Virus record (IMG/VR): IMGVR_UViG_3300027763_000205
Location: 1 to 26,511 of that record
Origin: a virus
Strand: one strand, 5' to 3'
Length of the DNA: 26,511 nt
Shown here in pieces: positions 23,239 through 26,511 of the stretch. Positions within the stretch are counted from its first letter, which is position 1, and each line of letters begins with the position of its first letter. Position numbers and translations under genes: made by a program. The notes beneath the pieces are model-generated. The model saw only the letters and a list, made by a program, of their open reading frames with translations. It did not search any database and was not told where the DNA came from.

Positions 23239-24494
23239 GCAATACGATTATTAAGTTCGTGCTTTTCAACAAGTGTTTCTGGTGAGATTGAATACTGCAT
23301 AATAAGATGAGGATAAAGTGAATTCAAATCGAAATTTACAACATAATCATACACACCAGGAATTGGTTCTTTTACATAAGCACCAGCATACTTAGAATCC
23401 TTATCAGACCTCACATTTGGAGGAATCACAATATTCTTCTTTTTCAGATAGTTGTAGATAATCGTATCCCACATTCTAACTTGAGAAAACACATCAGAAT
23501 AATTAACTTTAGCGTCATATGCCATTGTCAAGGCAAGTTCAATGAGTTTCATCTTGTCTTCCATACGGTCAACAAGTTCCACGTCCTTGATGTTGTATTC
23601 TACAAACTTCTGCCAACCTTTGGTGTAGAAGTCTTTAAAGGTATCAAACTCACTGTGATCAAGTTTTTGTTGTCCCAATTCCACATTAGCGATATGATCG
23701 AGACGATAAGATTCCTGTGCCTTATAAGTGAACTTCTTATAAAGATTCAGGTAATCAAGTTGACTTACTCCACCAATATCATAAGAGATATGCTTACGTC
23801 CAGCAATAAATGTCTCACGTTCAGTAACTAGACCCCATGGAGACAAACGCTTCATTAATTTCTCACTGAGAACACGATCTATACGACGAACCAAATATGG
23901 AATATCATACAGTTCACTATTCCAACCAGTGATAACCTCTGGAGTATTCTCCTCAATCATCCACCAACTAATAAAATCATTCAACAAATCATATTCGTTT
24001 GAGAAAGAACGATATTTTACATTCTTTTGCTGATTATCAAACTTACCCAAGCCCCAAGTACGAATTTGTTTTGTATTATAGTCTTGGAGTGTGATGAGTA
24101 GAACTTCTTCAGCAGCACTTTCTACATCAGGGAATCCATTCTCGGATGCAACTTCAATATCGATTGTTGTAACTTTGATTTTACTAATATCAAACTTAAC
24201 TTCATCTTCTGGATAAGTTTCAGAAATATATTGATAGATGTAGCGTTCATTTCCACAAATTGCAAATCCCGTTACACCATCATACTTTTTAATAAAATCT
24301 CTACACTCTCGCACAGTTCCAGGTTGAACTGCTTCGACATATTCACCATTGAGCGTTTTATACTTACTATTATTTTTTGAAGGGACAAAAAGAGTCGGAT
24401 AAAACTTCTCACGAGTAATGAAATGTTTACCATTCTCATAACCACGAACTAAGAAATAATCTCCGACCATCTGGACGTTTGTGTAAAATCGCAT
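23217..24494 (-). CDS. 43A: DNA polymerase gp43, N-terminal fragment (gp43A)
   Basis: The first half of a split family B DNA polymerase, 425 aa. It has the N-terminal domain, the 3'-5' exonuclease motifs TTIDIEVASENG (Asp112, Glu114), ITGWNSELYDIPYL and YNIKDVELVDR (Tyr300, Asp304), then palm motif A FDLNSLYPHLIMQY (388-401) and SPETL. It ends ELEKML at TAG, before motif B. The remaining polymerase is encoded after the HNH gene. The ATG at 24494 shares a base with the stop of the upstream 85-aa gene (TAATG). No strong ribosome binding site is seen, so coupling may matter. The stop at this position, with all motifs intact on both sides, points to a working two-part enzyme. Confidence 0.92.
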   Translation of the reverse strand: MRFYTNVQMVGDYFLVRGYENGKHFITREKFYPTLFVPSKNNSKYKTLNGEYVEAVQPGTVRECRDFIKKYDGVTGFAICGNERYIYQYISETYPEDEVKFDISKIKVTTIDIEVASENGFPDVESAAEEVLLITLQDYNTKQIRTWGLGKFDNQQKNVKYRSFSNEYDLLNDFISWWMIEENTPEVITGWNSELYDIPYLVRRIDRVLSEKLMKRLSPWGLVTERETFIAGRKHISYDIGGVSQLDYLNLYKKFTYKAQESYRLDHIANVELGQQKLDHSEFDTFKDFYTKGWQKFVEYNIKDVELVDRMEDKMKLIELALTMAYDAKVNYSDVFSQVRMWDTIIYNYLKKKNIVIPPNVRSDKDSKYAGAYVKEPIPGVYDYVVNFDLNSLYPHLIMQYSISPETLVEKHELNNRIAELEKML

Positions 24495-24751
24495 TATGCA
24501 GTTAGTTCAAGATACTTTTGAATAATTTCAGGAGTTGGATCAGCAATGGTTAAAATATTCTCAGATCTCAACATTACTTCTTTTTGATTCGTAACCTCTG
24601 GCCAAGGTTTCATATTATCTTCAGAATAAAAACGATATGGATTAATCAACTTACAATTTGGATCTCCAAGTTCTGCCATTACTTCAACAATTTCCGCAAT
24701 GAGAACAGTATCAACATTAATCAATACACACTTAACAACTTTATCAGACAT
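24494..24751 (-). CDS. Conserved small cyanophage protein upstream of gene 43, 85 aa
   Basis: An 85-aa protein starting MSDKVVKCVLINVDTVLIAEIVEVMAE (described in parts: a beta pair with VLINVDTVLIAEI), then NCKLINPYRFYSEDN and a helical C-terminus. Its N-terminal layout resembles the adjacent 113-aa protein, so they may be diverged paralogues. The beta-strand pattern recalls Sm-like folds, but this is weak. It overlaps the upstream gene by 8 bases and gp43A by one (TAATG). Confidence 0.68.
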   Translation of the reverse strand: MSDKVVKCVLINVDTVLIAEIVEVMAELGDPNCKLINPYRFYSEDNMKPWPEVTNQKEVMLRSENILTIADPTPEIIQKYLELTA

Positions 24752-25085
24752 TGATTTCCACCTTTTCTTGAGTTTTATATGTTTTTAATTTATCAAAATA
24801 CATTTCCCTTACAGATGCTAGAGGTTCAACCAAGGTCACAACCCAATCCGAAGGAACTGCCATTTCATCATCACTGGTTAATACGATCCAAGGAGACAAA
24901 ACAACTTCAACTCCAGATTTTCCTTCTGGAGCATTCTCATCCTCTGTCAGTAATATTGGAGTTCTAATAGAAACCCTATGAGGTTCCTTGAACAAATATC
25001 CACAAACTTTATCATTTACTATAAGTTCTTTTATATCAGAAATCAGTGATTCGCCCGATTTCAACAGTGCAATTTTAATCGACAT
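24744..25085 (-). CDS. Conserved cyanophage protein, Sm-like candidate, 113 aa
   Basis: A 113-aa protein starting MSIKIALLKSGESLISDIKE (a beta hairpin with a central Gly), followed by GYLFKEPHRVSIRTPILL, VEVVLSPWIVLTSDD and WVVTLVEPL. The order of short strands with SGE at the first turn resembles LSm/Sm1 motifs in phage small proteins, though I cannot confirm a family. It is the first gene after the sigma70 promoter (25108-25137), with GGAT upstream of the ATG, so it heads the operon of gp43A and the genes beyond. Confidence 0.7.
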   Translation of the reverse strand: MSIKIALLKSGESLISDIKELIVNDKVCGYLFKEPHRVSIRTPILLTEDENAPEGKSGVEVVLSPWIVLTSDDEMAVPSDWVVTLVEPLASVREMYFDKLKTYKTQEKVEINV

Positions 25086-25107
25086 TTTGGTGATTATCCT
25101 TTCAAGT

Positions 25108-25137
25108 ATTATAGCACAAAAAAAGGGGGAGCGTCAA
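25108..25137 (-). promoter_or_regulatory. Sigma70-type early promoter (TTGACG-18-TATAAT)
   Basis: On the minus strand TTGACG (25132-25137) and a perfect TATAAT (25108-25113) are 18 bases apart, close to consensus. The -35 hexamer lies inside the terminator stem and the T-run fills the spacer. It should drive the 113-aa gene, the 85-aa gene, gp43A and onward with host RNA polymerase early in infection. Confidence 0.82.
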
Positions 25138-25161
25138 CTGGATTTTGCCAGTTGCCTCCCC
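25118..25161 (-). terminator. Long two-part terminator hairpin
   Basis: On the minus strand CAACTGG/CCAGTTG (7 bp) stacks on GGGGAG/CTCCCC (6 bp) across a small internal loop, followed by seven T. It ends the hsp20 unit. Its right half overlaps the promoter of the next operon. Confidence 0.88.
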
Positions 25162-25195
25162 TGCGGCGACAATAGTTGATTTGGGTAGCCCAAAC

Positions 25196-25203
25196 TATTT
25201 ATC
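25196..25203 (-). promoter_or_regulatory. Possible late promoter (GATAAATA) before the structured terminator
   Basis: NATAAATA match overlapping the stop of the 46-aa gene. A transcript from here would run only about 70 bases to the terminator and would contain a TTTGGG-CTA-CCCAAA hairpin plus the terminator stem. It may be chance, because stop codons followed by ATA easily give this motif. Confidence 0.35.
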
Positions 25204-25339
25204 GTTTTCTTTTGAAGGCACAAACCTTTTCTTTTGGTGCCATTTTATAATCGACAGTATGTCCATAGCAATTTTCTTTTGGTTTTACATATTTTTCAGT
25301 TGAACCAAAATCACCAACTTTTTCATTCAGAATCTGCAT
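25199..25339 (-). CDS. Small basic hypothetical protein, 46 aa
   Basis: A 46-aa reading frame starting MQILNEKVGDFGSTEKY and containing PKENCYGHTVDYKMAPKEKV, ending CAFKRKR. The ATG at 25339 overlaps the 3' end of hsp20 by 17 bases and has AGGAG three bases upstream, which is close. Composition (Lys 10 of 46, two Cys) and the tight overlap suggest a real coupled gene, but it is short. The function is unknown. Confidence 0.6.
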   Translation of the reverse strand: MQILNEKVGDFGSTEKYVKPKENCYGHTVDYKMAPKEKVCAFKRKR

Positions 25340-25790
25340 GAACTCCTGAAACGATCTCATATACTTTCTTCTTCTGATGTTCTGGAATAACTCTATTTAG
25401 TTTGACTATGAGTAATCCATCAACATAAGAAACATCTTTAACTTCCACATCATCAGAAAGAGTCCAGGTGCGAGTGAATGCCCTTTTTGCTAATCCCTGA
25501 TGTAGATATTCATCCTCAGAACTGCCAGATTTCTTTGCTTCTACAAAAAGTTTGTTCCATTCTGTAGTGACTTCAATATCTTCTCTTTTGTATCCAGCAA
25601 GAGCGATTTCCAATCTGAAATCAACATTACTTTCTTTGATTAGATTGTATGGTGGGTAGTTGGTATGCGATTCATACGCAGTATCAAACCTTTTAAACCA
25701 CTCATCCAATCCAATACTATTTCTTTGAATCTCCATCAGATACTTTGCAGTTTCTGGCACTGGGAGTGTAAGCGAACTTGTTCCGAACAT
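25323..25790 (-). CDS. hsp20: Small heat shock protein Hsp20
   Basis: An alpha-crystallin-domain chaperone of 155 aa, common in T4-like cyanophages; it probably keeps unfolded proteins soluble during infection. Residues about 40-147 form the domain (PPYNLIKESNVDFRLEIAL, GYKREDIEVTTEW, and LSDDVEVKDVSYVDGLLIVKL). GLLIVKL matches the conserved late strand (GxLxV). The ATG at 25790 is chosen because GAGG lies six bases upstream. It stands alone between two terminators, except for the overlapping 46-aa gene, so it should have its own promoter; TATACT near 25850 is only a weak candidate. Confidence 0.92.
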   Translation of the reverse strand: MFGTSSLTLPVPETAKYLMEIQRNSIGLDEWFKRFDTAYESHTNYPPYNLIKESNVDFRLEIALAGYKREDIEVTTEWNKLFVEAKKSGSSEDEYLHQGLAKRAFTRTWTLSDDVEVKDVSYVDGLLIVKLNRVIPEHQKKKVYEIVSGVHADSE

Positions 25791-25863
25791 AATAGACCTC
25801 CTTGAGCGTCTGTAAGTTAATAATGTCCCCGAAGGCAACATCATTAGTATATATCCAAAACAT

Positions 25864-25897
25864 AAAAAAAGCGAGGTGTTGTTCCCCGCTCTTTTTT
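25864..25897 (-). terminator. Terminator after regA (possibly bidirectional)
   Basis: On the minus strand AGCGGGG ... CCTCGCT (one G-U pair) is followed by seven T. The plus strand also has a T-run after the stem. It overlaps the regA stop region and separates gene 62/regA from hsp20. Confidence 0.82.
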
Positions 25898-26339
25898 ATT
25901 CGGTTTCCTCTTCTGTGCGCTTCTTCTTCGCACCAATATTGTACTTAGTCTCCAGAATCCAATCACCCTTGTCCTTATAAGCAAGGACTTTGATTTGATT
26001 CAGTGGTGCAATGTCTTGAATCTTGGTAACATCAACAATTTCTACCAGACCCCAATCTGCAATCAACTGAGCAATACGATTACGACGCTGAACATCATTC
26101 ACAGTTAGATTGGCGTGTTTGCCATCAAGGGCAAATAATTCTTTAAAATGAACAAGATAATATCTACCTTGTTTATGAAGAATATGACAACTTTGATAGA
26201 TTTTCTTTTCCTTGCGTGATGCAACTCCGATACGGGTCAAAGTCTCACGAACCTTAAGAAAATCATCAGGTTCGTTAAGAATCACTTCCACCATTTGGTC
26301 GGGCGTCCACTTTACTTCAGGTTCTTGAACGACACTCAT
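25896..26339 (-). CDS. regA: RegA translational repressor
   Basis: An RNA-binding repressor that shuts down translation of early phage mRNAs near their start codons; 147 aa. The core LKVRETLTRIGVASRKEKK, YQSCHILHKQGRYYLVHFKEL and RRNRIAQLIADWGLVEIV is the RegA fold as seen in cyanophages. The N-terminus (MSVVQEPEVKWTPDQ) is slightly longer than I expect for T4. GGAGG six bases before the ATG is strong. It overlaps the gene 62 stop (ATGA), the usual T4-like arrangement. Confidence 0.93.
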   Translation of the reverse strand: MSVVQEPEVKWTPDQMVEVILNEPDDFLKVRETLTRIGVASRKEKKIYQSCHILHKQGRYYLVHFKELFALDGKHANLTVNDVQRRNRIAQLIADWGLVEIVDVTKIQDIAPLNQIKVLAYKDKGDWILETKYNIGAKKKRTEEETE

Positions 26340-26511
26340 TTTGTTCCTCCAGTTTCAAATTTCGATTTAATAAATGTTAGTTGTTCTTTAGTAAGAATCC
26401 TCAAAGCCTGTTTTGCCTTTTCATTACTATAACCATAGTAACGTTTAACATAATCAAGATCTTTGATTGTATCTTTACGGAGCCAAGGAGAGAATCTCTT
26501 CTTAGTCCTCA
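26336..26511 (-). CDS. 62: Clamp loader small subunit gp62, C-terminal end
   Basis: Only the last 57 residues are in the window, ending LTKEQLTFIKSKFETGGTK. The preceding RKDTIKDLDYVKRYYGYSNEKA is consistent with the gp62 C-terminus (described in two parts: RKDTIKDLDYVKR and YYGYSNEKA). Identity rests mainly on position just upstream of regA with an ATGA overlap, the conserved T4-like order. The 5' part lies outside the window. Confidence 0.75.
   Translation of the reverse strand, partial: RTKKRFSPWLRKDTIKDLDYVKRYYGYSNEKAKQALRILTKEQLTFIKSKFETGGTK

Noticed and set aside
21256-24494. Intein in gp43
   Set aside because: The frames are separate, with a stop after gp43A and a frame change, and no intein splicing motifs were seen.

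Overview
This window is a segment of a T4-like (myovirus) cyanophage genome, most likely one infecting marine Synechococcus or Prochlorococcus. The call rests on T4 replication genes in T4-like order (62, regA, 43, uvsX, 41, 61), class Ia nrdA/nrdB, a phage Hsp20, a MazG-like pyrophosphohydrolase, many cyanophage-type virion proteins, and repeated late promoters of the form NATAAATA. No photosynthesis gene (psbA/psbD), integrase, transposase or CRISPR array was seen. Almost all genes lie on the minus strand and are packed with ATGA/TAATG overlaps. Only three small genes lie on the plus strand, each behind its own late promoter. All family names come from reading translated sequence by eye; no database search was run.

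Reading leftward from the right end (the direction of transcription), the first block is replication. It holds the end of gene 62, regA, a strong terminator, hsp20, a 46-aa gene, a structured terminator overlapped by a near-consensus sigma70 promoter, and two small conserved genes. DNA polymerase gene 43 follows and is broken in two. An N-terminal gene (23217-24494) carries the exonuclease domain and palm motif A. An HNH endonuclease gene (22583-23170) has its own late promoter. A C-terminal gene (21256-22602) carries motifs B and C, and its ribosome binding site lies inside the end of the HNH gene. Then come a 54-aa protein, uvsX, gene 41 helicase and mazG.

The next block (about 10.8-18.3 kb) is late or virion-related. 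It has tRNA-Ala(UGC), a 395-aa protein with a possible nuclease-like core, a KWDG ligase-like protein translationally coupled to an NMNAT-like nucleotidyltransferase, a 483-aa probable internal virion protein, a 61-aa membrane protein, a 265-aa structural protein and three small conserved proteins. Primase (61) and nrdA, nrdB follow (6.4-10.8 kb).

The left end is again late. It has an 850-aa low-complexity probable virion protein, two tandem Ig-like/beta-rich paralogues on the plus strand, a GIY-YIG-like gene, and a lysis cluster of a C39-like peptidase, a GH19 endolysin and a secreted or tail lysozyme cut by the window edge.

The most notable points are the split gp43 with an imperfect repeat at the HNH borders, the ligase-like/nucleotidyltransferase pair with a capsid-targeting-like N-terminus, three places where an intrinsic terminator is fused to a promoter, and a candidate structured RNA at 25118-25203.
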